From positions 44,848,483 through 44,912,482 of the forward strand of contig NC_088644.1 of NCBI RefSeq assembly GCF_964019385.1: a stretch of DNA of 64,000 nt, given 5' to 3'. Under the pieces are notes generated by a model, which ran no database searches, had not been told where the DNA came from, and saw only the letters and a list, made by a program, of their open reading frames with translations. The translations under genes were made by a program, and so were the position numbers. Positions 20,394 to 28,129 of the stretch are shown here, piece after piece (position 1 is the first letter of the stretch; each line of letters begins with the position of its first letter). This DNA is from Sycon ciliatum. Lineage: Eukaryota; Porifera; Calcarea; Leucosolenida; Sycettidae.

Positions 20394-20986
20394 GTTCCCG
20401 GTAGACGCAATCCCTTTCCTTTTTGGTCTTTTTTTACCCCTCTACCCCTCCGTGTTCCGGGAAGTTGTAATCCTTCACCAGTGTTTCCAAAACCTATCAT
20501 TTTTCCTAGAGCTGGTGATAATAATCCAGCTGCTAATGCTCCGAGAAACCCACCTTGCTTCTTGAGTTGAGCACTGGTCAACTTGAGATCCATTCCTACT
20601 CCTTTTTGCTTGGATTTTTTGATTTTGGTAATCTGTCGGTTTGTGAGCAAAAGCGTATCATTTCCGGATAACTGATTTTTTGTTAACCGGAGTGTGATTC
20701 CATCCTGAGCACTATCAAGTTTCTTCTTTTGGTTTGGAGTTAGCATCAATCCATATTCTACATACTGACCAATCCCCCGACTAGCTGTGGCTCTGTGTGT
20801 GCTTCCAGAAATAGCACCAGAAATACCAGCCAATCCTAGTGTACCAAGGATGTTGGGAGCATGCTTGATCACAAGTGGGGATATTTTCCCAACCAATCTT
20901 CCGATCACAGAACCAATACTACCACCTTTCTTCTGTGTTAGTTCCTTTGTTAATAAAATCTCAATATCGTTTTCCAACTCATTCAT
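20390..20986 (-). CDS. Gly-rich minor structural protein candidate (pX-like)
   Basis: 198 aa from ATG 20986, TAGATAGG motif at 20991-20998. A hydrophobic Gly/Ala region (about residues 23-63) could touch membranes. Then come repeats of an LT-x-x-Q-x-K-K type motif (LTPNQKKKL, LTKNQLSG, LTNRQITK, LTSAQLKKQ), a GGFLGALAAGLLSPALGK segment, and a basic end. Proteins of this style accompany the capsid genes in Polintons and adintoviruses and are compared with adenovirus minor core proteins. MIGFG near residue 166 fits the adenain cleavage rule (M/I/L)XGX-G. Its stop overlaps the protease frame. Confidence 0.6.
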   Translation of the reverse strand: MNELENDIEILLTKELTQKKGGSIGSVIGRLVGKISPLVIKHAPNILGTLGLAGISGAISGSTHRATASRGIGQYVEYGLMLTPNQKKKLDSAQDGITLRLTKNQLSGNDTLLLTNRQITKIKKSKQKGVGMDLKLTSAQLKKQGGFLGALAAGLLSPALGKMIGFGNTGEGLQLPGTRRGRGVKKDQKGKGLRLPGT

Positions 20987-20990
20987 GGTT

Positions 20991-20998
20991 CCTATCTA
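20991..20998 (-). promoter_or_regulatory. TAGATAGG upstream motif (pX-like gene)
   Basis: TAGATAGG ends 4 bases before ATG 20986, behind AAGAAAAAAG. Confidence 0.6.
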
Positions 20999-21013
20999 CT
21001 ATTATCTTTTTTC

Positions 21014-22432
21014 TTACACCACAACACTCATTTTACCATTCATACCATTGAGTTTGAGATGACGTTCGGAGAGAATCAAACAGATGGTGTGGTAAGAAGC
21101 AGCTGTACCAGTGGGAAACTCAAACGGTTTTCCGAGCCTCCAACGAAGTTCGATATCAGCAGAGCTGTTTCTCAGCTTCTCCTTATGCTTACTCACATCT
21201 ACATGAATGATGGTGTACAAAGAGGCAAAATCTTCCACACTCACCTGACTTCCACTGTCTGTGTCAGCATATTTTTGGATGGCTTCTTGGAAAAGCATGT
21301 ATGCTCTTGTATAATTCCGAGAAGCTGGATTGAAATTCATATCCAGATCACGTTCTGGGAATCTATCACTGTTGATGTATACAGATAAGCTTCTGAGGTC
21401 AGCATTGTCGAAAACCTGGTTGTTCTGTTCTTGACTCCCACTTCGATCGGCTGCTTGGATAGCAAAGAAGATATGAGTTGGAAGTTCCTCATTACTGTGA
21501 GTAGTCACTCTCCAGGATGGGTTTGTCTCCGTTGTTCCATACTGATTTCTATAAATCCGGACTTGCTCAAAGTAGAGATCTCGGAGGGTGGACTTAACCA
21601 ACTTACTTTCAATCTTACTAGCTAGTTGGAGTGATGGTCTCACCTTTGGTATCCACAAAGAAAGATGCTTGATGTCAAACCTTCCTGGATCAACACCATT
21701 TGCTCCGTGAATGTAGTTGGCTGATGATTCTCTGGTAAGATTGAGTGTATGCTTGACTCCCATGAATACCGTATCAATATCTTTACAAAAACCCAACAGT
21801 GATGATAAAGGAAGCAACATGGTTGTGTCCTTGTTTCCAGTTGTGATGAGTTGTCGAGCACTGTATCCGCTATTGTAAGTAGGATCCCTTAGATATGTCT
21901 GAAAATGCTGTCTGAAATTTGCTCCAGTAAGTGCTGTTACGTCTGTGATAGGATTTACTGGCAACAATGCACCTGAATCCCTAAACTCATTAGGAGATGC
22001 TTGTCCAGTTCCTGTGTCCTTGTACCAGAGCATGTTGGTAGCAGAACTTCTCCCATAATCATCACTAAACTGGACCAGATTGAGAATGGTAGAAGCTTGT
22101 GGTACATGACTATCAACTCTCTCTACCATATTGTTGTCAAGTTGATACTCAACAGTCTTGAAGAGTGACCATCCGTTGTTGGAAAGAGTGATGACATCAT
22201 CAGGATCATAATTGGAACCATCTGCTTCTTTAACGAGACGTCCACGAACCTCAAGCAGTGCTTTATGAGGAAGGAGGTACTCATCAAGATCCTTGGTTTC
22301 TATGATATGCTGATCTTTATTCATGTCATTACTGTTCCTGGGTAGATATTCTATGTACTCATACTCAGTTGTTGATTCATCCTTTGGCGGATCTGTGAAA
22401 AGATCGAAATGTGGACTTGTGTAAGAGGCCAT
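21014..22432 (-). CDS. major capsid protein (double jelly-roll, Polinton type)
   Basis: Intact 472-aa frame from ATG 22432, preceded by an A-rich tract and TAGGTAGA (22437-22444). Size, lack of signal or membrane segments, and position between the minor structural genes fit the Polinton major capsid protein. Recognisable stretches are PQASTILNLVQFSDDYG, WIPKVRPSLQLA and YTRAYMLFQEAI. They resemble invertebrate Polinton capsid proteins often annotated as F54H12.2-like. It would form the trimeric capsomers of an icosahedral shell. No lesion is seen. Identity is by resemblance and context; the fold itself is not visible in sequence. Confidence 0.8.
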   Translation of the reverse strand: MASYTSPHFDLFTDPPKDESTTEYEYIEYLPRNSNDMNKDQHIIETKDLDEYLLPHKALLEVRGRLVKEADGSNYDPDDVITLSNNGWSLFKTVEYQLDNNMVERVDSHVPQASTILNLVQFSDDYGRSSATNMLWYKDTGTGQASPNEFRDSGALLPVNPITDVTALTGANFRQHFQTYLRDPTYNSGYSARQLITTGNKDTTMLLPLSSLLGFCKDIDTVFMGVKHTLNLTRESSANYIHGANGVDPGRFDIKHLSLWIPKVRPSLQLASKIESKLVKSTLRDLYFEQVRIYRNQYGTTETNPSWRVTTHSNEELPTHIFFAIQAADRSGSQEQNNQVFDNADLRSLSVYINSDRFPERDLDMNFNPASRNYTRAYMLFQEAIQKYADTDSGSQVSVEDFASLYTIIHVDVSKHKEKLRNSSADIELRWRLGKPFEFPTGTAASYHTICLILSERHLKLNGMNGKMSVVV

Positions 22433-22436
22433 GGTT

Positions 22437-22444
22437 TCTACCTA
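22437..22444 (-). promoter_or_regulatory. TAGGTAGA upstream motif (major capsid gene)
   Basis: TAGGTAGA ends 4 bases before ATG 22432, behind AAAAAAAGAAAAAATATA. Confidence 0.6.
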
Positions 22445-22462
22445 TATATTTTTTCTTTTTTT

Positions 22463-22915
22463 CTACAACCTCTTCATTCCTGAACCAGCAATGATGTTTG
22501 ATAGGATAGCTCTCTGATTATCTTGGAGGAGCTCTTTACTCTTATCCAACAAAACTCGTTTGATGTTCTTGTTGTTTGATAATTGATTGATGGTATCTCT
22601 AACATGTGGATTGATAGCTTTGTCTTTACCAATAGTAGTAGCAAGCTGCTTTGCCTCTTTCTTTACTTTCATTTTTACTGATTTTCTATCACCCTTAGCA
22701 AGATCTTTTGCCAAATCAAAGACCATATCTGGAGTGATCTGTTCTTTTGCTGCCGCCAAAGCTTTCTGAGCTGTCATTTTTCCTATGGATTTGACCTTTG
22801 GTGCTAAGATTTTGCTGGTGTTGTATAGTACACCTTTGGCTTTGTTGTATAGATTTCCAAGAAGACTTCCGCCGATAACCTTCTGTCTGGTAAGCTGGTT
22901 TCGTTTCAAGAACAT
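22463..22915 (-). CDS. basic minor structural protein (pVI-like candidate)
   Basis: 150 aa from ATG 22915, TAGATAGA motif at 22923-22930. About 20% Lys/Arg, with an amphipathic N-terminus (GGSLLGNLYNKAKGVLYN) and a Lys-rich helical middle. It ends IIAGSGMKRL. IAGSG fits the adenain rule (M/I/L)XGX-G, so the last residues could be clipped, as in adenovirus pVI. It sits between penton and major capsid genes. The name is an analogy; no homology can be shown here. Confidence 0.5.
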   Translation of the reverse strand: MFLKRNQLTRQKVIGGSLLGNLYNKAKGVLYNTSKILAPKVKSIGKMTAQKALAAAKEQITPDMVFDLAKDLAKGDRKSVKMKVKKEAKQLATTIGKDKAINPHVRDTINQLSNNKNIKRVLLDKSKELLQDNQRAILSNIIAGSGMKRL

Positions 22916-22922
22916 GATGTCA

Positions 22923-22930
22923 TCTATCTA
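22923..22930 (-). promoter_or_regulatory. TAGATAGA upstream motif (pVI-like gene)
   Basis: TAGATAGA ends 7 bases before ATG 22915, behind GAAAATAAG. Confidence 0.65.
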
Positions 22931-22933
22931 GTC

Positions 22934-23650
22934 TTATTTTCTTTCCCGGAGATGAAGACTGACCGTGGTTCTTTCATTGTTGAGGTTCAGTTCCTTTCCA
23001 TCTTGATCAGTTATCCTCATTATTACATCTGATATTCTGTCAGTTTTTGTCGATGTTAAAAACGTCTTCTCATTCGGTTGGATGTTGAGTTGGAATCCAG
23101 GAGGTTTATCCGGTGAAAATGAGTAAATAACATCACCAGTTCTACCATTGAGGTATGCCTCACTTACCAAACTACAGTGAATGAGTATGTTGTGAGTGTC
23201 AGTGATATTCACAATGAAGTCAGATGTAGAAGTTATATCAACCAGTTTCTTTGAAAATCCGAGCACAGGAGGAAGTGATGATTGGATGTCAAAGTCAACC
23301 TTGTATCCATGTTTGAGGTAAATTTCACTGTGTAGAGTGTTGAAGTTTGGCTCAATCGTTATCCCATCCTCATTTTCGATTTTTCTCTGGATATATCGAT
23401 TGATGTCAGTCAAATTGTAAGCACCTCTTGGAATGACATGAGTTCTCCAGATTTTTCCATCAAAAATCCGAATTTGGTTGTTTGAGGTGTTGATGTTGAA
23501 CCAACTATACCAGATGGTAGAATTGATCAGAGCAATCTCATAGGTCTTCTTTTCATCAAGTAACAATGGAGGGTTGAACGATGCTTGGAAGTTTTGACTT
23601 GTTCCTGTGATTTGTGAACTGTGACTATCAAAAAATAGGAAGGTTTCCAT
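22934..23650 (-). CDS. minor capsid / penton protein
   Basis: 238 aa from ATG 23650, TAGATAGA at 23654-23661. N-terminus METFLFFDSHSSQITG and FNPPLLLDEKKTYEIALINSTIWYSW are typical of Polinton minor capsid proteins, in which a single jelly roll forms the vertex. A C-terminal beta-rich part (DRISDVIMRITDQDG...VSLHLRERK) completes it. It stands between the structural unknowns and the pVI-like gene. The frame is intact. Confidence 0.75.
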   Translation of the reverse strand: METFLFFDSHSSQITGTSQNFQASFNPPLLLDEKKTYEIALINSTIWYSWFNINTSNNQIRIFDGKIWRTHVIPRGAYNLTDINRYIQRKIENEDGITIEPNFNTLHSEIYLKHGYKVDFDIQSSLPPVLGFSKKLVDITSTSDFIVNITDTHNILIHCSLVSEAYLNGRTGDVIYSFSPDKPPGFQLNIQPNEKTFLTSTKTDRISDVIMRITDQDGKELNLNNERTTVSLHLRERK

Positions 23651-23653
23651 GGT

Positions 23654-23661
23654 TCTATCTA
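23654..23661 (-). promoter_or_regulatory. TAGATAGA upstream motif (penton gene)
   Basis: TAGATAGA ends 3 bases before ATG 23650, behind TATAAAACTTATG. Confidence 0.65.
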
Positions 23662-23689
23662 TACATAAGTTTTATATATCTTCTTGTAT

Positions 23690-24091
23690 TCACTCTTTTT
23701 TTATCCTTTTCTTATTCAACAAACGATCCAAGATCTCAACCAGTTCGTTAATGACTTTCTTTGATGTATTTCCTGCTTCTCGGGAAGCGCAAAGTAAACC
23801 CAGTCTTTCTACTAACTCACCAGGTGATTTGTAAAATCTGATTCCACTACCTTCAAAGGGTTTATAGTGTGTGTGGAAGACTCCTTCCGACATACGACGA
23901 CGGGGAAATATTTCTAGACATTTGGGGTAAGAATCATCAAACCTAGCTGCTTGATCTGCTTTCGGAACTGGACTTGAGAGTTCTGGACTTTTAGGATAAG
24001 AATCATTTAACCTAACTGCTTTATCTGCTTTCGGAACTGCTTTATCTGCTTTCGGAACTTGACTTGAGAGTTCTGGACTTTTTGGTTTCAT
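23690..24091 (-). CDS. unknown 133-aa protein with KADKAV repeats
   Basis: ATG at 24091; no clear TAGATAGA motif, though a purine tract precedes it. The N-terminal 55 residues are tandem repeats of a PELSSQVPKADKAV / LNDSYPKSPELSS type unit. The C-terminal part is ordered-looking (YKPFEGSGIRFYKSPGELVERLGLLC...INELVEILDRLLNKKRIKK). The preceding gene ends with a similar TKADQATQSS string, so the repeat may have spread between neighbours. Not recognised. Confidence 0.5.
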   Translation of the reverse strand: MKPKSPELSSQVPKADKAVPKADKAVRLNDSYPKSPELSSPVPKADQAARFDDSYPKCLEIFPRRRMSEGVFHTHYKPFEGSGIRFYKSPGELVERLGLLCASREAGNTSKKVINELVEILDRLLNKKRIKKE

Positions 24092-24118
24092 ACCTTTCTT
24101 TTTGTCTCTTCTCTTTTT

Positions 24119-24793
24119 CTAAGTGGACTGTGGTGATGATTGAGTTGCTTGATCTGCTTTCGTAACTTGTATTGGTTTCACTCTACTACTGTCAGCAGCG
24201 GTAATGAAGCCTATCCATTTTCTCACTTTGTCTATGGAATCTATCACAAGTTTTTTCCTTCCACCTTTATCACTTGCTGAACCAGAGCGCAGTTGTACCC
24301 CTCTTATTCTCCCCAACACGTCTTTCACCTTCTTCAAGTTATTATTACTTTTGATCTCTTCTTCATTCGGTATTTCATCATTAGTTCCTATATACTCATT
24401 GATGAGGTCAATATCATCCTGGTTGAATGATATATCAGTGTCAGTGATGAAAGAAGAAGTTCTACCATCCAATGGTTCAGGAGTACTACCTCCAATAGGT
24501 TTGATGAATGAACCCACCACGGATGGAATTTGATGGAGGGCTGATGTGATTGCTGCTTGGTTAGTCTGAAGTTGCCCAAAGAGCGCATCCTGCCGTTTAT
24601 CGTATTCCTCACTTTGTTTGGTTACATTTTTAACAACAGGTTTTTGGAACTCTTCTACAAACTCCTCCTGCTGTTGCTTGCCGATCCTTTTTTTGTCCAG
24701 TTGACGTTGCTTGAGAATTTCTCGATTTTTGAGAAAGGTGTCAATGACTTCCTTCCGATGTTCTGGATTTTCTACTTGAGTAAAACGTGGCAT
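24119..24793 (-). CDS. unknown 224-aa coiled-coil protein, probable virion component
   Basis: ATG at 24793, TAGATAAG at 24795-24802. N-terminal charged helix (about residues 10-80: REILKQRQLDKKRIGKQQQ...), a middle QTNQAAITSALHQIPSVV, an acidic linker (NEYIGTNDEIPNEEEIK) and a basic C-terminus (GGRKKLVIDSIDKVRKWI). The gene lies between the ATPase and penton genes, where Polintons carry lineage-specific structural genes. No family assigned. Confidence 0.5.
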   Translation of the reverse strand: MPRFTQVENPEHRKEVIDTFLKNREILKQRQLDKKRIGKQQQEEFVEEFQKPVVKNVTKQSEEYDKRQDALFGQLQTNQAAITSALHQIPSVVGSFIKPIGGSTPEPLDGRTSSFITDTDISFNQDDIDLINEYIGTNDEIPNEEEIKSNNNLKKVKDVLGRIRGVQLRSGSASDKGGRKKLVIDSIDKVRKWIGFITAADSSRVKPIQVTKADQATQSSPQST

Positions 24794-24794
24794 G

Positions 24795-24802
24795 CTTATC
24801 TA
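24795..24802 (-). promoter_or_regulatory. TAGATAAG upstream motif (224-aa gene)
   Basis: TAGATAAG ends 1 base before ATG 24793, behind AAAAAAAATATT. Confidence 0.55.
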
Positions 24803-24820
24803 CCAATATTTTTTTTCTTC

Positions 24821-25470
24821 TCACTTCTCCAAGAACCTATCGAATCCACATCGGTACATCTCTGGCTGATATGTTGCTGTTTTATCAAGCCTGAAAAATG
24901 AGTGTGGTTTCTCTGTTGCCATTTCATAGGCTTCCGCAAACTCAGTTTTCTTAAGATTTTTGAAGTGATCATGTGCTAGACACTGGACATCTCTGTTGTC
25001 TAAGCCCTTATACAACAGGAAGCACTTGGTCTTTCTCCGGATATATTTCGGTACATCGTAGTATGATTGACAAAGATATATACAGTTACATTTCTTTTTC
25101 CGAGAAAGACTGAAGTATTCCATCACCTTTGTCATGTTCTTTTTATAAATCTTGATGTCATCAAAAATTATCACCTTATTTACCTGATCATCGAGATCCT
25201 CCACTGGACAAACCTTGTCTGGTTGTTCAATGATAAGAGTACCAGGAGATATTTCATTGACCTGTCAAGAAGTTGATATTTTGGTTTTTGAGGATTTATT
25301 GTGTAAAGGGTGACCTTATCACATGTCAACCATGATTGTAAAAGCATATTACACAGGGTGTTTGTCTTCCCACATCCCGTTTGTCCAATCATCATGTAGT
25401 GACAATCAGGAAGCAAGTAGTGATGCTTTGTTGGTTTCTCCTTGTGCTCATCAAAGTTGATCATTTCCAT
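24821..25470 (-). pseudogene. FtsK-HerA DNA-packaging ATPase, frameshifted
   Basis: Starts at ATG 25470 (TGTATCTA complement motif at 25475-25482). The first frame carries Walker A GQTGCGKTNT at about residues 28-37. The second frame (25204 downward) carries Walker B VIIFDDI and the arginine/sensor-like QSYYDVPKYIRRKT. The change of frame lies near 25250-25265 and equals one missing or two extra bases. The ATPase pumps DNA into preformed capsids (A32-like family). As assembled, no single full-length product is encoded. Confidence 0.88.
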
Positions 25471-25474
25471 GGTT

Positions 25475-25482
25475 TGTATCTA
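25475..25482 (-). promoter_or_regulatory. TAGATACA upstream motif (ATPase gene)
   Basis: TAGATACA ends 4 bases before ATG 25470, behind AAAAAATGATCC. Confidence 0.5.
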
Positions 25483-25526
25483 CAAAGGATCATTTTTTAT
25501 TGTTCCAACGCTCTTAAGAAAAAATA

Positions 25527-25536
25527 TAGATAGATA
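25527..25536 (+). promoter_or_regulatory. TAGATAGATA upstream motif (fiber-like gene)
   Basis: TAGATAGATA ends 6 bases before ATG 25543, behind AAGAAAAAATA. It is the only plus-strand member. Confidence 0.65.
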
Positions 25537-25542
25537 AGGAAG

Positions 25543-26361
25543 ATGAGTTCAAAATTTGGAACAGCTTTGGAAGCTAATTCGATCAATCTTGATTCCTATG
25601 CCAAAAAGAGGGAGTTATTTGTCATCAGTGAAGAAAAGCTGGATAAAGCTGGTGGAGATGTGAATGGACATATTGACATGAACTATCATCGAATTTGTCA
25701 TCTTGGTTATGATGGAATAAGTGCCACTTGTGCGGCACCAACGGGGTGGGTGACAGGTGAGATAGGAAAATTGGATTCTTCATTGAGGAAACATGTTGAT
25801 GATGATCAAACACGACTGATGGTGAGTGGTACACTGAAAATGAAAGGAAATCTTGACATGGGTGGAATGGAAATTGTGAATGCGAAGCAACCATCAACAG
25901 GAACATCTATGGTAACATCAGAATATCTCAACACAGCGCAAAGACGGACTCTCTGGACGAGTGGACTCAACCAGATGGTAGGAGATCTTAACATGGGGTT
26001 GAAACACATCATCAATCTCCGAGACTCAATAGAGATCGACTCAGCAACAACAAAGGAGTATGTTGACAGAAAGGATGGAGAGGTGAAAGTCAAAAAATTG
26101 AAGAATATCATCCCAAGCTCATCAACCACTCCACCAGAAGCCACGCTTCATGTCTTTCCTATTTACAAAGGTCCAACCAACAAACTGATTGTCATTGAGG
26201 ATCTCTTCATAGTCGGTCAAGAAACAAGTGGTAACAGAAGACGTTTTCATGTACCGTATCGAGATGTGTTAGGAGAAAAAGCAATAATCCGTTACATCAC
26301 AGAAAATGAAAAAAAGTCACGAAGTTTTTGTATACGGAGGAAGTATTATTATTATTATTAA
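25543..26361 (+). CDS. fiber/tail-fiber-like protein, 3' end truncated
   Basis: ATG at 25543, preceded by AAAAAATATAGATAGATAAGG. Three spaced repeats of a G-x-[LV]-[ND]-M type motif are seen: GGDVNGHIDMNYHRICHLG (about residue 37), KGNLDMGGMEIVN (about 99) and VGDLNMGLKHIINL (about 144). The last two are followed by SEYL or KEYVD. This is the repeat style of phage and adenovirus-like fiber shafts. The C-terminal part may be a head domain. The end reads Tyr repeats because the frame runs into an (ATT)n tract at 26345-26360, so the natural C-terminus is probably lost. It is divergent from the ATPase gene (72 bp apart). Confidence 0.6.
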   Translation: MSSKFGTALEANSINLDSYAKKRELFVISEEKLDKAGGDVNGHIDMNYHRICHLGYDGISATCAAPTGWVTGEIGKLDSSLRKHVDDDQTRLMVSGTLKMKGNLDMGGMEIVNAKQPSTGTSMVTSEYLNTAQRRTLWTSGLNQMVGDLNMGLKHIINLRDSIEIDSATTKEYVDRKDGEVKVKKLKNIIPSSSTTPPEATLHVFPIYKGPTNKLIVIEDLFIVGQETSGNRRRFHVPYRDVLGEKAIIRYITENEKKSRSFCIRRKYYYYY

Positions 26362-26850
26362 ATTTTTGATAGGGCGAGCCGCACAGGCCTATGGCCTTCT
26401 TACAGGGTACCCTAAATGTGCCAATACAAGGTTACGGAAGCGGGAAACAGATGTGCATAGGCGAATCTAAATTGTCATAGTCGAAGTACAGTACTATTTT
26501 ACTGAGGCATTCGGTTTTGCATGATTCTTGTTCGCATACATGTAGCTTCCCATTTTATTGATCTTCGCATCTTTGAGCCACACAAGTTGTGTGGAATGTT
26601 GCTTTGCGTCCTTGAATCGTGGTTTGACCGTATTGTACAGTGGTATTGCCAGTATCGTCATCGACATGCATGAACATCCGCCAACGACGTCCTTCACAGC
26701 TGAGACTTTCCGCCTTCATGCTAGGAATCATAAAGTATCCTTCTAGTGTGCTTGACTACTTGTCAACATTTCCTATTTTGTGCAGGCTCCTTGTTTGTAA
26801 ATATTTTCTCAAATGTGACTTATAATTATTGCATTCCGTGTATTGACGCT
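26362..26850. repeat. unassigned repeat end plus a degenerate copy of repeat X
   Basis: 26362-26440 (GGCGAGCCGCACAGGCC...) looks like a retroelement end beside the ATT run. 26494-26790 resembles repeat X seen at 36823, 49852 and 52745: a short hairpin of the CCACACAAGTTGTGTGG type, then GTTGCTTTGC, then GTATCGTCATCG. It is diverged and contains no gene. Confidence 0.45.
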
Positions 26851-26852
26851 AT

Positions 26853-27582
26853 TAGATATCCTTAGCTAAAAAAACGCTAACGTAAACGCAAACCTTTCCG
26901 TACTTCGGATCGTTCAAGCTGACTTTTCCCTTAGCACAAAGTACGTTATAGTTGAGACGAAGTAGTCGTGACAACCATGGCGATATGAATTTTCGTGGAA
27001 ACAGATGCGGGAAATTCAAAATTTTGAACCAGGGATTAGTTTGCTGTCGTTCCAAAAGAATACCTTGGCGAGGTCTTTTACTCTGGAATAGCAAAAGCAC
27101 GGCGAACATGATTTTTCGCTGTTCCCAGGTCCTTGGAAACCCTTTCCTAAACGCAGCACCGAAGACTGTAAGGGTTCTCCAGCTCCAGCACGTCTGGGAG
27201 AGGCCGATGAATTTCTTCCTCAGGAGTGCCGCGGAACTGGTCCTTTGTTTCCCAGATGGGATAGAGGGAGAACGGCACGAAGCAGAGGACGCAGAAATTG
27301 TCAACTGAAAGGCAAAACTCGCCAAAAAGCTAAATGTCACAAGAGGAAGCAATCTCGACTCTCGATCTCATCTCGATCTGCACGTCGACGTGCTTTTTAT
27401 CTCCCGCCAGTTACAAAACAATGCGAGTTTTTGCATTTTTTGCAGAATTTCCATAACGAACGTCGGCCCGTTATTTTGAGCTCTGTAACGTTTTTCCGTT
27501 ATCCGATAACGTCTTTTGTCACGGCTGGGAGTGAGTACCGTAAAAGTTAGCGTTATCGTACTTTTGCTAAGGATGTCTATTG
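26853..27582. mobile_element. non-autonomous TIR element (about 0.73 kb)
   Basis: The left end AGATATCCTTAGC(T)AAAAAAACGCTAACG is mirrored by the right end (CGTTATCGTACTTTTGCTAAGGATGTCT), with a few mismatches. The open frames inside (for example minus 26852-27352) run through the TIRs and show no transposase motif. A possible TAT duplication is too short to be sure. Superfamily unknown. Confidence 0.55.
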
Positions 27583-27698
27583 TGTTCTATTCCAAGCAAT
27601 GCTATTGAGGTAGTAAGACACCTCCGATCATCATGAAAATTTGTACACAGCTAGGTCTGGGCCTTGGCTACTTCACTCCAAAGCAACACTGTTAGTAT

Positions 27699-28103
27699 TT
27701 AATCTGCAAGATACCTAAATTGGGAATTATCACTTTGGTTGCTATGGTAACACTCTTCAAGAAGTATTTCGTCGATTTGGTCAACAAAGCCCCATGTTTC
27801 TGGGTCAAGTAACACAGATCCTGAAAGCTCTACGCATTCTCTATCATTTGCACATGGCAAACCTTTGCCCCCCTTGAACGGGAGCGAAAAGAGCGAATAG
27901 TCACTTTTTGCACCATTTGCCTGTGGACTAACTGTGTCAGTGTGATAAAGAACTTTGAAGAAGACGAGTTCGACCATACAATAATGTATTGCAATGATTT
28001 CTACCCTGCTTTTCATTGAAAACACTATCTGCAGTGCATGGCCTCCAACTTCAAGCCCTTTACCATGCAGACCACCGGGACTGATTAGGTGTAGTGTACA
28101 CAA
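27699..28103 (-). other. open frame of unknown nature, possible exon
   Basis: 135 codons with mixed, protein-like composition (GKGLPCANDRECVELSG, LLDPETWGFVDQIDEILLEECYHS). A plausible 3' splice site (CTACACCTAATCAG) precedes it at about 28084-28097. I do not recognise a domain; it could be a host exon or an old element. Confidence 0.3.
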
Positions 28104-28129
28104 TTGTGTAGCCTATATACTAGAACTGT

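Larger units (their letters stand above)
17388..26341. mobile_element. Polinton/adintovirus-type viral block without polymerase or integrase
   Basis: About 9 kb of AT-rich, tightly packed genes with a virion morphogenesis set: FtsK-HerA packaging ATPase, penton-like protein, double-jelly-roll-type major capsid protein, adenain-type protease, two Gly-rich minor structural candidates and a fiber-like protein. GIY-YIG nuclease and zinc-ribbon genes are also present. All structural genes except the fiber lie on the minus strand. No protein-primed PolB, rve integrase or terminal inverted repeat is visible. The left edge meets a minisatellite and a LINE, and the right edge is an ATT run. Either this is part of a larger insert, or a polymerase-less relative. 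Damage is slight: one frameshift in the ATPase, one possible in a small ORF, and a truncated fiber. Confidence 0.88.
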
